64,000 bases of DNA from Pseudomonas folii (GTDB lineage Bacteria; Pseudomonadota; Gammaproteobacteria; Pseudomonadales; Pseudomonadaceae): NCBI RefSeq assembly GCF_014357575.1, contig NZ_JACONW010000007.1, forward strand, positions 1 through 64,000, in the 5' to 3' direction. Both the position numbers and the translations under genes were made by a program. Within the stretch, counting starts at the first letter, position 1; the number at the start of each line of letters is the position of its first letter. Below the pieces are notes generated by a model, which made no database searches, was not told the origin of the DNA, and was given only the letters and a program-made list of their open reading frames with translations. Shown in pieces: positions 54,567-63,962 of the stretch.

Positions 54567-57547
54567 AAGACCTGACTCGCGAAGAGCTTGAGGCTGAAGT
54601 CGTACGCCTGCGCAAAGCCCTTGAGGACGCTGGAGTCAATCCAGAGCATCCCGCTGTAGTGCCAACCGAAGCCAGCGATGCCGATCCTTTCAGTCGCACC
54701 TCCGCAGTTTGCACGTCTTCAGTGCAGGACACCCCGACGGCGCTTGCCACCAGCGAAACGCGCCAGCAGGCTATCTTCGAAAGCGCCATCGACATTGCGA
54801 TGATCGTGACCAGTCCAGACGGGATCATCACCGACTGGAACCCTGGTGCAGAGCTGGTATTAGGCTGGACTGCCGAGGAAATGCTGGGCCAGACGGCTGA
54901 ACGTTTCTTCACCCCGGCCGACCGCAAAAATGGCCAGATAGAACGCGAGATGCGCTACGCCCTGCAGGACGGGCGCGCCCTGGATGAACGGTGGCATCTG
55001 CGCAAGGGCCATAAAAAGTTCTGGGCATCCGGCGAGATGATGCCGCTTTATGACGATGACAACCTCCACCTTGGCTTCGTCAAGATTTTGCGCGACCGCA
55101 CTAACGAGCACCTCGCAGGCCTGGCAATAGAAGAAACCCAGGAGCGCTACCGGCTGGCGGCGAAAGCGACCAACGATGCCATCTGGGACTGGGATCTGCT
55201 CGCCAACGAAGTGCTGTGGAACGAAGCACTGGAAGAAGCTTATGGTCACCCTCTGGCGACCATCGAGACCACCGGTGAGTGGTGGATTGCCCAGATTCAT
55301 CACGATGACAGGGCACGCATTCACGACTCTATCCATACGCTGATCGATGGCACCGGCAGCGCCTGGACTGAGGGTTACCGCTTCCGTCGCCAGGATGGTT
55401 CCTACGCCGATGTTCTGGATCGCGGACATGTGATACGCAACGCCGAAGGCCAGGCCGTGCGCATGATCGGCGCAATGCTCGACCTGTCCCGGATGCGCAC
55501 GGCAGAAAACGCCTTGCGTCGAAGTGAAGATCGGTTCAGAACCATTCTTGAAACCATTGAGTCAGCGTTCGCGATTGTCCAGGTCAAGTTTGATGCCGAC
55601 GACCAGCCGATCGATTACCGATTCGTCGAGGCCAACCCCGCTTTCGAACGTCAGGCCGGGGTCAACCTGCGCGGCAAATGGGTGACTGAATTTGCTCCGG
55701 ACCTGGAGCGCTTCTGGTTCGAGACCTACGGCCATGTGGCCAAGACCGGAGAACCGGCCACGTTCGAAAACTATGCCGAAGCCTTCAAGCGCTGGTTTGA
55801 CGTGCGGGCCGTCAGCGTGGGTGACCTGGCCGACAGACAGATCGCGATTATCTTCAGCGACGTCACGGAGAGGCGCAACGCACAAGAACGTTTGCGGGTC
55901 AGCGAAGCGATTGCCCGGCAAAACGTGGAGCGTGTGCAACTGGCACTGGCAGCCGGCGCTATTATCGGCACTTGGCACTGGGACGTACCCAACGACCGCA
56001 TCACCATCGACGAAGGCTTCTCACATGCCTTTGGACTTGACCCAGCGCTGGGGCTTGAAGGACTGAGCATCGCGCAAGTGACTGACTCGGTTCATCCGGA
56101 AGACTTGAGCAGTCATGAGGAAGCAATCAGCACGGCGTTGGCCAAGGGTGGTGCCTACGTTCATCAGTGCCGCGTGCGGCGCGCCGATGGCAAATACTAT
56201 TGGATCGAAGCCAACGGACGGGTCGATCTGGCACCGGACGGCAGCCCGTCAAGCTTGCCGGGCGTGGTCATCGACGTAGAAAACCGGCGCTCCATCGAAG
56301 CCGAACGTGACCGGGCAACTGCCGCGTTGCGCGCACTCAATGAAACACTAGAGCTACGTGTCGCTGAGCGAACCGTCGAGCTGATGCAGGCGGAAGAGAA
56401 ACTGCGTCAGTCGCAGAAAATGGAGGCCGTAGGCCAACTGACGGGCGGGCTGGCGCATGATTTCAACAACCTGTTGGCCGGTATCTCCGGCGCCCTTGAG
56501 CTGATGAGCACGAGAATCGCTCAGGGCCGCTGGACCGAGACCGAGAAGTACATCAGCACCGCACAAGGTGCTGCAAAACGTGCAGCCGCGTTGACACACC
56601 GCCTTCTCGCCTTCTCCCGTCGGCAAACCCTCGATCCGCGACCGACCAATGTGAACACCTTGACGGTGGGCATGGGCGAACTCATCCAGCGGACAGTGGG
56701 CCCCAGCATTGCGGTGCATATCTCAGGGACGGAGGACGTATGGCCAACGCTGGTTGACAGCAGCCAACTGGAAAATGCCCTGCTGAATCTGTGCATCAAT
56801 GCCCGTGATGCCATGCCGGATGGTGGCCGTATCACGATTGAGACCGCTAACCTGTGGATGGGTCGTGACGCGGCCAGCGCCCATGAAATGCCCGAAGGGG
56901 AATACCTGGCGCTGAGTGTCACGGACACTGGCACTGGCATGACGCCCGAGATCATTGCAAAAGCCTTCGACCCGTTCTTTACCACCAAGCCGATTGGCCA
57001 GGGCACGGGCCTTGGCTTGTCCATGATCTATGGGTTTGCCAAACAGTCGGGTGGACAGGTACGCATCCATTCGCAGGTTGGCGTAGGTACAAAAATCAGC
57101 ATCTATCTGCCCCGTTACGACGGTGAAGCCACTGAAGATCCACGTGAGTCGGACAAGAAATCGATTGCGCCAGTGGACTCGGGCGAGACCATCCTGATCG
57201 TGGATGACGAACCGACGGTGCGCATGCTGTTGATGGACGTTCTCAGCGACCTCAACTACCGAGTGATCGAGGCCGGTGACAGCGTCGCCGGGCTCAAAGT
57301 GTTGCGTTCCGACGTACACATCGACCTGCTGATCACCGACGTCGGTTTGCCCGGCGGCATGAACGGTCGGCAGATGGCTGACGCAGGCAGGGAAGTCAGG
57401 CCCACGCTGAAAACCCTGTTCATCACTGGCTACGCCGAAAATGCCGCCATCGGCGATGAGCAACTTGGACCAGGCATGCAGGTCCTGACAAAACCCTTTG
57501 CCATCGACACCCTCACCTCCCGAGTGCTTGAGCTGATCCGGTCGTAG
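54551..57547 (+). CDS. Hybrid sensor histidine kinase with several PAS domains
   Basis: Cytoplasmic hybrid kinase of up to 998 residues. A short coiled coil (about 5-35) is followed by four PAS/PAC domains (about 70-195, 200-320, 325-450, 455-590), a HisKA with H636 in GGLAHDFNNLL, an ATPase domain with N (LCINARDAMPDGG), G1 (DTGTGM) and GTGLGLS boxes, and a receiver with D930 (LITDVGLPGG). No membrane segment, so it senses an internal signal. There is no response regulator or HPt gene beside it. Its start is GTG 54551 or TTG 54563 (see the leader ORF). Confidence 0.9.
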   Translation: MGNALKDLTREELEAEVVRLRKALEDAGVNPEHPAVVPTEASDADPFSRTSAVCTSSVQDTPTALATSETRQQAIFESAIDIAMIVTSPDGIITDWNPGAELVLGWTAEEMLGQTAERFFTPADRKNGQIEREMRYALQDGRALDERWHLRKGHKKFWASGEMMPLYDDDNLHLGFVKILRDRTNEHLAGLAIEETQERYRLAAKATNDAIWDWDLLANEVLWNEALEEAYGHPLATIETTGEWWIAQIHHDDRARIHDSIHTLIDGTGSAWTEGYRFRRQDGSYADVLDRGHVIRNAEGQAVRMIGAMLDLSRMRTAENALRRSEDRFRTILETIESAFAIVQVKFDADDQPIDYRFVEANPAFERQAGVNLRGKWVTEFAPDLERFWFETYGHVAKTGEPATFENYAEAFKRWFDVRAVSVGDLADRQIAIIFSDVTERRNAQERLRVSEAIARQNVERVQLALAAGAIIGTWHWDVPNDRITIDEGFSHAFGLDPALGLEGLSIAQVTDSVHPEDLSSHEEAISTALAKGGAYVHQCRVRRADGKYYWIEANGRVDLAPDGSPSSLPGVVIDVENRRSIEAERDRATAALRALNETLELRVAERTVELMQAEEKLRQSQKMEAVGQLTGGLAHDFNNLLAGISGALELMSTRIAQGRWTETEKYISTAQGAAKRAAALTHRLLAFSRRQTLDPRPTNVNTLTVGMGELIQRTVGPSIAVHISGTEDVWPTLVDSSQLENALLNLCINARDAMPDGGRITIETANLWMGRDAASAHEMPEGEYLALSVTDTGTGMTPEIIAKAFDPFFTTKPIGQGTGLGLSMIYGFAKQSGGQVRIHSQVGVGTKISIYLPRYDGEATEDPRESDKKSIAPVDSGETILIVDDEPTVRMLLMDVLSDLNYRVIEAGDSVAGLKVLRSDVHIDLLITDVGLPGGMNGRQMADAGREVRPTLKTLFITGYAENAAIGDEQLGPGMQVLTKPFAIDTLTSRVLELIRS

Positions 57548-57559
57548 CAGGTTAGAGAT

Positions 57560-57650
57560 GTGGGACCCGCTTCAGCCGGGAAAGCTGCGCCACCACCAAG
57601 GCATCTCGGGCGGATGTACAGACCTCTTCCCGGCTAAAGCCGGTCCCACG
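57560..57650. repeat. REP palindrome, GGGACCGGCTTTAGCCGGGAA family
   Basis: Arms GTGGGACCCGCTTCAGCCGGGAA and TTCCCGGCTAAAGCCGGTCCCAC, 12 bases after the kinase stop. Confidence 0.8.
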
Positions 57651-57666
57651 ACACTGCGCCCACTAG

Positions 57667-57688
57667 CGCAAATGATTCTCGTTTGTGA
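57667..57688. promoter_or_regulatory. Fur-like box upstream of the ECF sigma gene
   Basis: GCAAATGATTCTCGTTTGT fits the GATAATGATAATCATTATC palindrome in its centre (AATGAT-TC-TT). It lies about 45 bases before the ATG at 57730, as expected for iron repression of fecI-type genes. Confidence 0.75.
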
Positions 57689-57729
57689 TATTTTGCCGCG
57701 CTTGCTTCCATGCCAGTTAAGGTGGCCTC

Positions 57730-58227
57730 ATGTCCGGCTCAGATCTCAAGGCGTTATATCTTGCCCATCGCGGAGAAATTCAGGCTTATCTGGATCGTCG
57801 CTTGCGTTGCAAAGAGACCGCTGCCGACCTGACACAGGACACTTTCATCCGCCTGTCCGAGCAGATGAACCGGACGCGCATCGAAAACTTTCGCGCTTAC
57901 CTGTTCTCCAGTGCTCGCAATCTCTTTATCGATCACACGCGACGTCAGGAACACCGCAAAGCCGAGCCGCTGGACTTGCAGGACATGAGCGAAGCCGAGC
58001 AGCGAACCCCGACGCTTGAGCAAGCGGCCATTGCCAACCAACAACTGTCGGCCCTCAGTGAAGTGATTCAGAGCATGCCTGAGCCTTGTCGCGAGGTGTT
58101 TCTGATGGTGCGGGTCGAAGGGCTGACTTACGTAGAGATTGGTGAGCGCCTGGGGATTTCCTCGAAAACTGCCTTCAGCCGCATGGTCAGAGCCCTGGAT
58201 TTATTGAAGCTCGGTATGCCCGAGTGA
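57730..58227 (+). CDS. ECF sigma factor, FecI/FpvI type
   Basis: Alternative sigma factor of 165 residues of the iron-starvation group. Region 2 (LTQDTFIRLSEQM, NFRAYLFSSARNLFIDHTRRQ) and region 4 (MPEPCREVFLMVRVEGLTYVEIGERLGISSKTAFSRM) are complete. It likely directs transcription of the TonB receptor two genes on when the receptor is occupied. A Fur-like box lies upstream. 136 bases separate it from the anti-sigma gene. Confidence 0.92.
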   Translation: MSGSDLKALYLAHRGEIQAYLDRRLRCKETAADLTQDTFIRLSEQMNRTRIENFRAYLFSSARNLFIDHTRRQEHRKAEPLDLQDMSEAEQRTPTLEQAAIANQQLSALSEVIQSMPEPCREVFLMVRVEGLTYVEIGERLGISSKTAFSRMVRALDLLKLGMPE

Positions 58228-58363
58228 ACGCCGTTATTTGCTTACTCCGCTGCCAACCGCCGTGCGACTCCCCGAGCAGCAAGGCGTCTGGGCAACGGAC
58301 GTATGCAGGTGCGCTGGATTACACTGCGCCGACAGCACCGGCCCACCCTGAATTGACTGACCT

Positions 58364-59329
58364 ATGAGCGCTGAACCTCCGATTCTCCACCCCTCCGCTC
58401 CGCAGCCCGATGACGTGAGTCATCAGGCCAGTACGTGGTTTGCCTTGATGCATGGCGGATCACCGACTCCGGCCGAGCACGAAGCGTTGGCGGCATGGCT
58501 CGACGCTGATCCTCTGCAGGCGCAGGCGTATGCCCGCCTCGAAAAATTGTGGGCAGCCTCAGCCCTTGTGGCTAAACCGACTCCGCCTGCGGTCGACACT
58601 CAGTTATCCCGGCGCCGCTTTGTCGGATTAGGCGTAGCGGCGTGCGCTGTTGCCGTCACCGCCAGTGCAACGACGCTCTGGCTCAAGGGCATCGGGTCAC
58701 CGTTCGCGGACTTGCGTACCGCTGTGGGTGAACGGCGGACGGTGCGTCTGGCAGACGGGTCAACGGTGGAACTCGCAGGCAATACAGCCCTGAATATCGA
58801 CTTTTCTTCAACACAGCGTGCTGTGGAATTGCTCCAGGGCGAAGTATTTTTCAACGTCGTGCCCGCCGCTGTCGGCGAGCTTTCGATCAAAACGGAAGCG
58901 GGCCAGGTATTGGCCAACAACGGCGAGTTCTGCCTGTCATGCGAGGGTGCGAGCACGCTGCTGACAGTGAGTCGGCCCACGGTGCGCGTGGTCACCGCGA
59001 GCCAGCAGTTGGACTTGGGCGAGGGACTTTCACTGCGCTTCAGTGCCGACCGGACGGAAGCAATCCAGCATGCCGATCTGGATCAGGTGCTTGCCTGGCG
59101 CAACGGCCGACTGGTGTTCTTCGACAAACCGCTGAGCGCACTGGTCAGCGAGCTTCAACGCTGGCGCGAAGGAAAAATATTCATCGCGGACCCACACCTG
59201 GCGGCGCGACGTGTCAGTTTGATTCTCAACCTGAATCGACCTGACCAGATGCTGGATGTGCTTTCCAAAGCCCTGTCAGTCAGGATGACCCGCTACACCG
59301 ACCTGGTGACCATCATTCACGCCGCCTGA
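58364..59329 (+). CDS. FecR-family anti-sigma/signal-transfer protein
   Basis: Inner-membrane regulator of 321 residues. The cytoplasmic N-terminal anti-sigma part (ASTWFALMHGGSPTPAEHEALAAWLDADP) is followed by one helix at about 87-105 (VGLGVAACAVAVTASATTLWL). The periplasmic FecR domain (VGERRTVRLADGSTVELAGNTALNI) and an STN-like C-terminal part contact the receptor's signalling domain. It pairs with the sigma factor upstream and the receptor downstream in the order sigma-FecR-receptor. Confidence 0.92.
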   Translation: MSAEPPILHPSAPQPDDVSHQASTWFALMHGGSPTPAEHEALAAWLDADPLQAQAYARLEKLWAASALVAKPTPPAVDTQLSRRRFVGLGVAACAVAVTASATTLWLKGIGSPFADLRTAVGERRTVRLADGSTVELAGNTALNIDFSSTQRAVELLQGEVFFNVVPAAVGELSIKTEAGQVLANNGEFCLSCEGASTLLTVSRPTVRVVTASQQLDLGEGLSLRFSADRTEAIQHADLDQVLAWRNGRLVFFDKPLSALVSELQRWREGKIFIADPHLAARRVSLILNLNRPDQMLDVLSKALSVRMTRYTDLVTIIHAA

Positions 59330-59651
59330 TCGTCAAAGAGAGCCAGTAAGAGCGGCTTTAGCCGCGAGGCATTGATTATGACCGGGATATGGCAGCGCAC
59401 GTGCTGGCGCCCTCCCGGCTAAAGCCGGTCCTACGGGTGCGGGTTCACGTTGGTAGGAGCGGCTTCAGCCGCGAGGCATTCTTCCGGCTAAAGCCGGTCC
59501 CACGATGGTTTCCAATCCCCAACATTCATCTCCAACAGACACCCGCCACAAATATTTCAAAACATCGTCAGGTATTGCCAAAGGTCATCCGTCTTAGATG
59601 TGACTGATAGCTGTTCGCATATCCATGCGCATCTCATAGGGAATAACCTGA
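59330..59651. other. FecR-receptor gap with a double REP
   Basis: 322 bases. REP arms occupy 59346-59504. The remaining 150 bases before the receptor should hold its ECF-sigma-dependent promoter, but no consensus could be assigned. Confidence 0.6.
59346..59504. repeat. Two successive REP pairs, GAGCGGCTTTAGCCGCGAGG / CCGGCTAAAGCCGGTCC family
   Basis: Left arms at about 59348 and 59456 (AGCGGCTT-AGCCGCGAGGC) and right arms at about 59412 and 59484 (CCGGCTAAAGCCGGTCC). Left and right arms come from two related but not identical REP variants, GCGGC versus CCGGC. Confidence 0.78.
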
Positions 59652-62069
59652 ATGGCAAAGCACCACAATCCTGGGCGTAAAACCGGCATGCACTGGCGAC
59701 TTGGCGCCCACGGCGCAATTCTCGCCTGCACGCTGCTCGTTGGGGCCATTCAGGCACATGCGGCACAAGGTAATGCTGCGGACAGCTCGGTAGACAAGCT
59801 GTCACTCAATATTCCCGCTCAGCAACTGCGCCAGGCCTTGTTAGTGTTCAGCCAGCAAACCGGGCAAAACGTGCTGCTGGATGGCAACCTCGATGCGGGT
59901 TTGCGCAGCACGGCTGTGATGGGCTCCTACTCGGCGGAAGAAGCCTTGGCCGGGTTGCTCCAAGGCAGCGGCTACAGCTTTGCCCGCACGGACGCGGCAA
60001 CCTTATATCTGGTGCCGGTTGCTCAGGCCCCCATCACCAACGAAGTGAATCTGCCCGCCACGCAGATTCAATATCGCATCACCCCGGACAGCATCCAGAG
60101 TTTCGGCTATCAAGGTAAACCCGTCTCCAGTACCACCCGGCTCGGCCTGAGCGATAGAGAAACCCCGCAAGCGGTAACTGTCGTGACACGCGAGCAGATG
60201 GACGATTTCCAACTCAACAGTGTGAAAGAAGCCCTGCGCAACGCGCCCTCGGTCACCGTCGAACAGTTCGAAACGGATCGCACTGCCTTTACCTCTCGCG
60301 GTTTCACCATCGAGAACTTTGAATACGATGGCATGGGCATGCCATTTTCTGGAGGCGTGCTGCTCGGCGATCAGGACATGACCGAGTTCGAACAGATCGA
60401 CGTGCTGCACGGCGCCAACGGGCTCATGAGTGGCGCGGGCAATCCGTCGGCTACGGTCAATTTTGTTCGCAAGCGCCCTACCGATACGTTCCAGGCGAAG
60501 GTCGATGCCAGTGCCGGTTCCTGGGACAACCGTCGGCTGGGTCTGGACGTCTCCGGCCCGTTGACGGACAGCGGTAACGTGCGCGGACGCTTCATCACCG
60601 CGCATGACAAAGGCAATTCATACCTGAACCGCTACAGCCATGAAGTCAACGTGGCGGCAGGCCTGCTGGCTTTTGACCTGTCCGACGCCGACACCCTCAC
60701 CGTAGGCTTTTCTCAGCAAGACAGTTATTCAAACGGCAGCACCTGGGGCGCCTTGCCAATCGCGGACTTCGCGGGCAATCGCATTCACTACAGCAGCCGC
60801 AGTTCCAGCATCGGCCAACCCTGGACGTACTGGGACATCCACACCAAACGCGCCTTCGCCGAACTGACCCACGACTTCGAGAACGGCTGGGCCAGCAAGA
60901 TCACCCTGACCGGGGTCAGTCAGCATCAGGACACCAAGATGCTGTACGCCATTCCGGCAACAGCGACAGACGTTTTTGCCTACGTCAATCGCACCACTAG
61001 CACCGAGCATCAAGTGATCGGCGAGGCTCAGTTGTCCGGGCCTTTCAGCCTGTTGGGCCGCGAGCACCAATTGACCGTTGGCGCCAATTACGGGCGCACT
61101 CACCATAAGGAGCGCGGCCACTATAAAGATGTCTCCGGCTACATCATGGCCAGCCTTGAGGACGCCCTGGCCGGTGCGGTTGTACAACCGGCCTTTGATT
61201 TCACCAACGACGTCAACACCCAGCTTTTCACCGATCGGCAGAAAAGTGTGTTCGCCGGTGCGCGGTTCAGTCTTACCGATGATCTGCACTGGATCGCCGG
61301 AGCACGCATGCTCAGCGCTGATGGCGAAGGCGCGGGATATGGCTCGCCCCACGATACCCGCGTACATGGCAAGGTGACGCCCTACACCGGGCTGGTTTAT
61401 GACCTCACGCCACAATGGAGCCTTTACACCAGCTGGACCGAGATCTTCAAACCGCAGTACGTGCGCAGTGTGGGTGGCGGAGTGCTTCAGCCACTTGAAG
61501 GCAAAAGCACCGAAGTCGGCGTGAAGGGTCGTCTGCTCGATGAGCGGCTGACGATCACGGCTGCTGTGTTCAAGACCGACCAGCAAAATGTCGCTGAGTC
61601 CGCCGGCATACAGGGCAGTCAATTTGTGTACCGGGGCGCTGACCTCAAAAGCCGCGGCATAGAACTGGAGGCGTCCGGTGAAGCATTGCCCGGCCTGGAA
61701 ATGGCAGGCGGTTACACCTTTGTACGAATCGAAGACGCCAATGGCGATGAAGCGCGCAAATACATCCCCACTCATACCGTGCGTGGAAGCCTGACCTACC
61801 GCCTGCCCGCCCTGCCTCAAGCCAGGGTCGGCACCCGCTTTCAGTGGCAAAGCGGGACCGAAGTCGACACTAACAGCAACGTCCGGCAGGACGCCTATGC
61901 ACTGGTCGACCTGATGGCCAGCTACGACTTCGATGACCATTGGAGCACGTCGTTGAACATGAACAACGTCACCGATCAGAAGTACCTGCTGTCGCTGTAT
62001 CAGTCCGCTGGTTCGACCAACTACGGCTCACCGCGCAACCTGACGGCATCGGTGACCTGGAAGTATTAA
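59652..62069 (+). CDS. TonB-dependent siderophore receptor with signalling (STN) domain
   Basis: Outer-membrane ferric-siderophore transporter of 805 residues. The signal peptide is about 1-38 (ending AHA-AQ), the STN secretin/TonB N-domain about 48-118 (LNIPAQQLRQALLVFSQQTGQNVLL), the plug about 165-280 (QAVTVVTREQMDDF, IDVLHGANGLMSGAGNPSATVNFVRKRP) and the 22-strand barrel ends in an aromatic residue (TASVTWKY). The STN domain and the sigma-FecR pair upstream make it a transducer that induces its own synthesis. The siderophore is not readable from sequence; FpvA/FoxA/FiuA-like. Confidence 0.93.
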   Translation: MAKHHNPGRKTGMHWRLGAHGAILACTLLVGAIQAHAAQGNAADSSVDKLSLNIPAQQLRQALLVFSQQTGQNVLLDGNLDAGLRSTAVMGSYSAEEALAGLLQGSGYSFARTDAATLYLVPVAQAPITNEVNLPATQIQYRITPDSIQSFGYQGKPVSSTTRLGLSDRETPQAVTVVTREQMDDFQLNSVKEALRNAPSVTVEQFETDRTAFTSRGFTIENFEYDGMGMPFSGGVLLGDQDMTEFEQIDVLHGANGLMSGAGNPSATVNFVRKRPTDTFQAKVDASAGSWDNRRLGLDVSGPLTDSGNVRGRFITAHDKGNSYLNRYSHEVNVAAGLLAFDLSDADTLTVGFSQQDSYSNGSTWGALPIADFAGNRIHYSSRSSSIGQPWTYWDIHTKRAFAELTHDFENGWASKITLTGVSQHQDTKMLYAIPATATDVFAYVNRTTSTEHQVIGEAQLSGPFSLLGREHQLTVGANYGRTHHKERGHYKDVSGYIMASLEDALAGAVVQPAFDFTNDVNTQLFTDRQKSVFAGARFSLTDDLHWIAGARMLSADGEGAGYGSPHDTRVHGKVTPYTGLVYDLTPQWSLYTSWTEIFKPQYVRSVGGGVLQPLEGKSTEVGVKGRLLDERLTITAAVFKTDQQNVAESAGIQGSQFVYRGADLKSRGIELEASGEALPGLEMAGGYTFVRIEDANGDEARKYIPTHTVRGSLTYRLPALPQARVGTRFQWQSGTEVDTNSNVRQDAYALVDLMASYDFDDHWSTSLNMNNVTDQKYLLSLYQSAGSTNYGSPRNLTASVTWKY

Positions 62070-62121
62070 GTTGATGTTGCCTATTTGAGAATCGCGGCTG
62101 TCGCGAAGCAAACACAGACCT

Positions 62122-62194
62122 GTAGGAGCTGCCGAAGGCTGCGATAGCGGTGCGTCAGGAGTATCGCCATCGCAGCCTTCGGCAGCTCCTACAG
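62122..62194. repeat. REP palindrome, GTAGGAGCTGCCGAAGGCTGCGAT family
   Basis: Perfect inverted arms between convergent genes. Just after it, 62211-62236 (CCCCGAGGCG-accttc-CGCCTCGGG) is another hairpin that could end the leftward gene; it has no T-run. Confidence 0.88.
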
Positions 62195-62244
62195 GAGTTT
62201 GCAATAGATGCCCCGAGGCGACCTTCCGCCTCGGGACACTGGAC

Positions 62245-63537
62245 TCAACGATTACGCGTCACTCTCCAGACGGTGTTGGCAAGATCGTCAGCAATGATCA
62301 ATGCACCTTTCGGGTCAACGGTCACACCCACCGGACGACCGCGGGTTTTCCCGTCAGCACCGCGGAAACCGGTCGCAAAATCAACCGGTTCACCCGCAGG
62401 GCTACCGTTGTTGAACGGCACGAAGATCACCTTGTAGCCCACCGGATTCGGACGGTTCCAGCTGCCGTGCTCGCCGACAAAAACACCGTTGGCAAACTTG
62501 TCGCCCATGGCCGGAATGGAGAAGTCTACGCCCAGCGCCGCAACGTGCGAGCCGAGGCTGTAATCCGGCTTGATCGCCGAAGCGACCTTGTCAGGGTTTT
62601 GCGGCTGCGCACGCGGGTCGACGTTCTGGCCCCAATAACTGTAAGGCCAGCCGTAGAAACCGCCCTCCTTCACTGACGTCAGATAATCCGGCACCAGATC
62701 AGGCCCCAGCTCGTCACGCTCATTGACCACCGTCCACAACTTCCCGGTTTCAGGCTGAATGGTCAGTGCTGTCGGGTTACGCAGGCCAGTCGCATAAGGT
62801 TTGTGCGCCCCAGTCTCGGCATCGATCTGCCACACCATAGCGCGATCAATCTCGACTTCCATGCCCCGCTCAGTGATGTTGCTGTTCGAACCAATACCGA
62901 CATACAGATAACGGCCATCCGGACTAATGGTCAGCGCTTTGGTCCAGTGGTGGTTGATCTGCGACGGCAAGTCGGTGAGTTTGGTCGGAGCGCCGCTGGC
63001 TGTGGTCTGTCCGTCCTGGTAATCGAAGCGCACCAATGCGTCCTGATTGGCGACGTAGAGCTTGCCATCAGCAAACGCCAGGCCATAAGGCGCGTTGAGA
63101 TCTTCAGCGAAAATCGTCTTCGTCTCGTAATTGCCGTCGCCGTCTGCGTCACGCAGCAACGTCAGACGATTGCCGCCTTTGACCTGCGTATTGCCCTTGG
63201 CCTTGATCACACTGGCAATCACGTCCTTGGGTTTGAGCTTGGCCGCACTGCCGCCGCGCCCTTCTGCGACGAGGATATCGCCATTGGGCAGAACGAGGGT
63301 CTGACGCGGAATTCTCAAATTGGTCGCGATCGCCGTAATGCTAAAGCCCTCAGGAACCGTGGGTTTCTGATCCCCCCAAGCCACAGGTTCAGCAATCTTC
63401 ATGCTCGGTAGCAGCGTGCGCTGCGGTTCCGGCAGTTTCGGATCAGGGCCACGTGCCTGAGTGCTTTCGCCATCGCCACCACAAGCACTCAACAACAGTG
63501 CCACGCTTATAAGCGTCAGTGCGCCTGAATGCTTCAT
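62245..63537 (-). CDS. Sorbosone/PQQ-type sugar dehydrogenase lipoprotein
   Basis: Exported beta-propeller protein of 430 residues. The lipoprotein signal MKHSGALTLISVALLLSACGG has a lipobox ending in Cys19. The mature part has the glucose/sorbosone dehydrogenase signature (FSITAIATNLRIPRQTLVLPNGDILVAEGRGG; DGRYLYVGIGSNSNITERG; ATGLRNPTALTIQPETGKLWTVVNERDELG; GEHGSWNRPNPVGYKV). It probably oxidises a sugar or sugar aldehyde with PQQ; substrate unknown. Its ATG overlaps the stop of the upstream membrane gene by four bases, so the two are coupled. Confidence 0.9.
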   Translation of the reverse strand: MKHSGALTLISVALLLSACGGDGESTQARGPDPKLPEPQRTLLPSMKIAEPVAWGDQKPTVPEGFSITAIATNLRIPRQTLVLPNGDILVAEGRGGSAAKLKPKDVIASVIKAKGNTQVKGGNRLTLLRDADGDGNYETKTIFAEDLNAPYGLAFADGKLYVANQDALVRFDYQDGQTTASGAPTKLTDLPSQINHHWTKALTISPDGRYLYVGIGSNSNITERGMEVEIDRAMVWQIDAETGAHKPYATGLRNPTALTIQPETGKLWTVVNERDELGPDLVPDYLTSVKEGGFYGWPYSYWGQNVDPRAQPQNPDKVASAIKPDYSLGSHVAALGVDFSIPAMGDKFANGVFVGEHGSWNRPNPVGYKVIFVPFNNGSPAGEPVDFATGFRGADGKTRGRPVGVTVDPKGALIIADDLANTVWRVTRNR

Positions 63538-63962
63538 TCCGCACCTCCCGAACGCAGATTGGTGAGCCCGGTCCACGCGGCAACAACGGACAACAGCGTC
63601 ACGACTACCGATAGAATCAGCCCTGTGGGCATCATCGCCCAAGCGTCTTTCGCATGCTCAAACGCGTTGATCAAACCCAGTGCCCAAGTGACCAGCAGGA
63701 GCACGAAATACGCTACCGGACGGCCAGCCTTGTGGTCCGCACGGATCAGATTGACCAGTGCAAACAACAACGCCAAACCACAGAACAGTAGCCCTCCGGC
63801 AATCAGCCAGGAGGCAAAGTTGGCCCACTGAATCTGGTAGGTCTGGGCGTAAGCGATGTCACTCAGCAAAGCGCCGAGAAACAGCGGGACGGTACCGGCA
63901 AGCAAGATCGCGTGTAGCGGGCTCGGTGTAGTCCGGTAAAGGGGGTGAGTGGTAACGGTCAC
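63534..63962 (-). CDS. DUF2231-like membrane protein
   Basis: Inner-membrane protein of 142 residues with four helices. The N-terminal HPLYRTTPSPLHAILLAGTVPLFLGALLSDIAY has the conserved His-Pro and His residues of the DUF2231 group, whose members often sit beside PQQ or cytochrome dehydrogenases and may bind heme. It is translationally coupled to the dehydrogenase downstream (four-base overlap). The last 38 bases of the window beyond its start show no gene. Confidence 0.85.
   Translation of the reverse strand: MTVTTHPLYRTTPSPLHAILLAGTVPLFLGALLSDIAYAQTYQIQWANFASWLIAGGLLFCGLALLFALVNLIRADHKAGRPVAYFVLLLVTWALGLINAFEHAKDAWAMMPTGLILSVVVTLLSVVAAWTGLTNLRSGGAE

Noticed and set aside
60729..61940. 403-codon minus-strand frame opposite the TonB receptor
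   Set aside because: The plus-strand product has full receptor domains; the antisense product has no family features or ribosome site.
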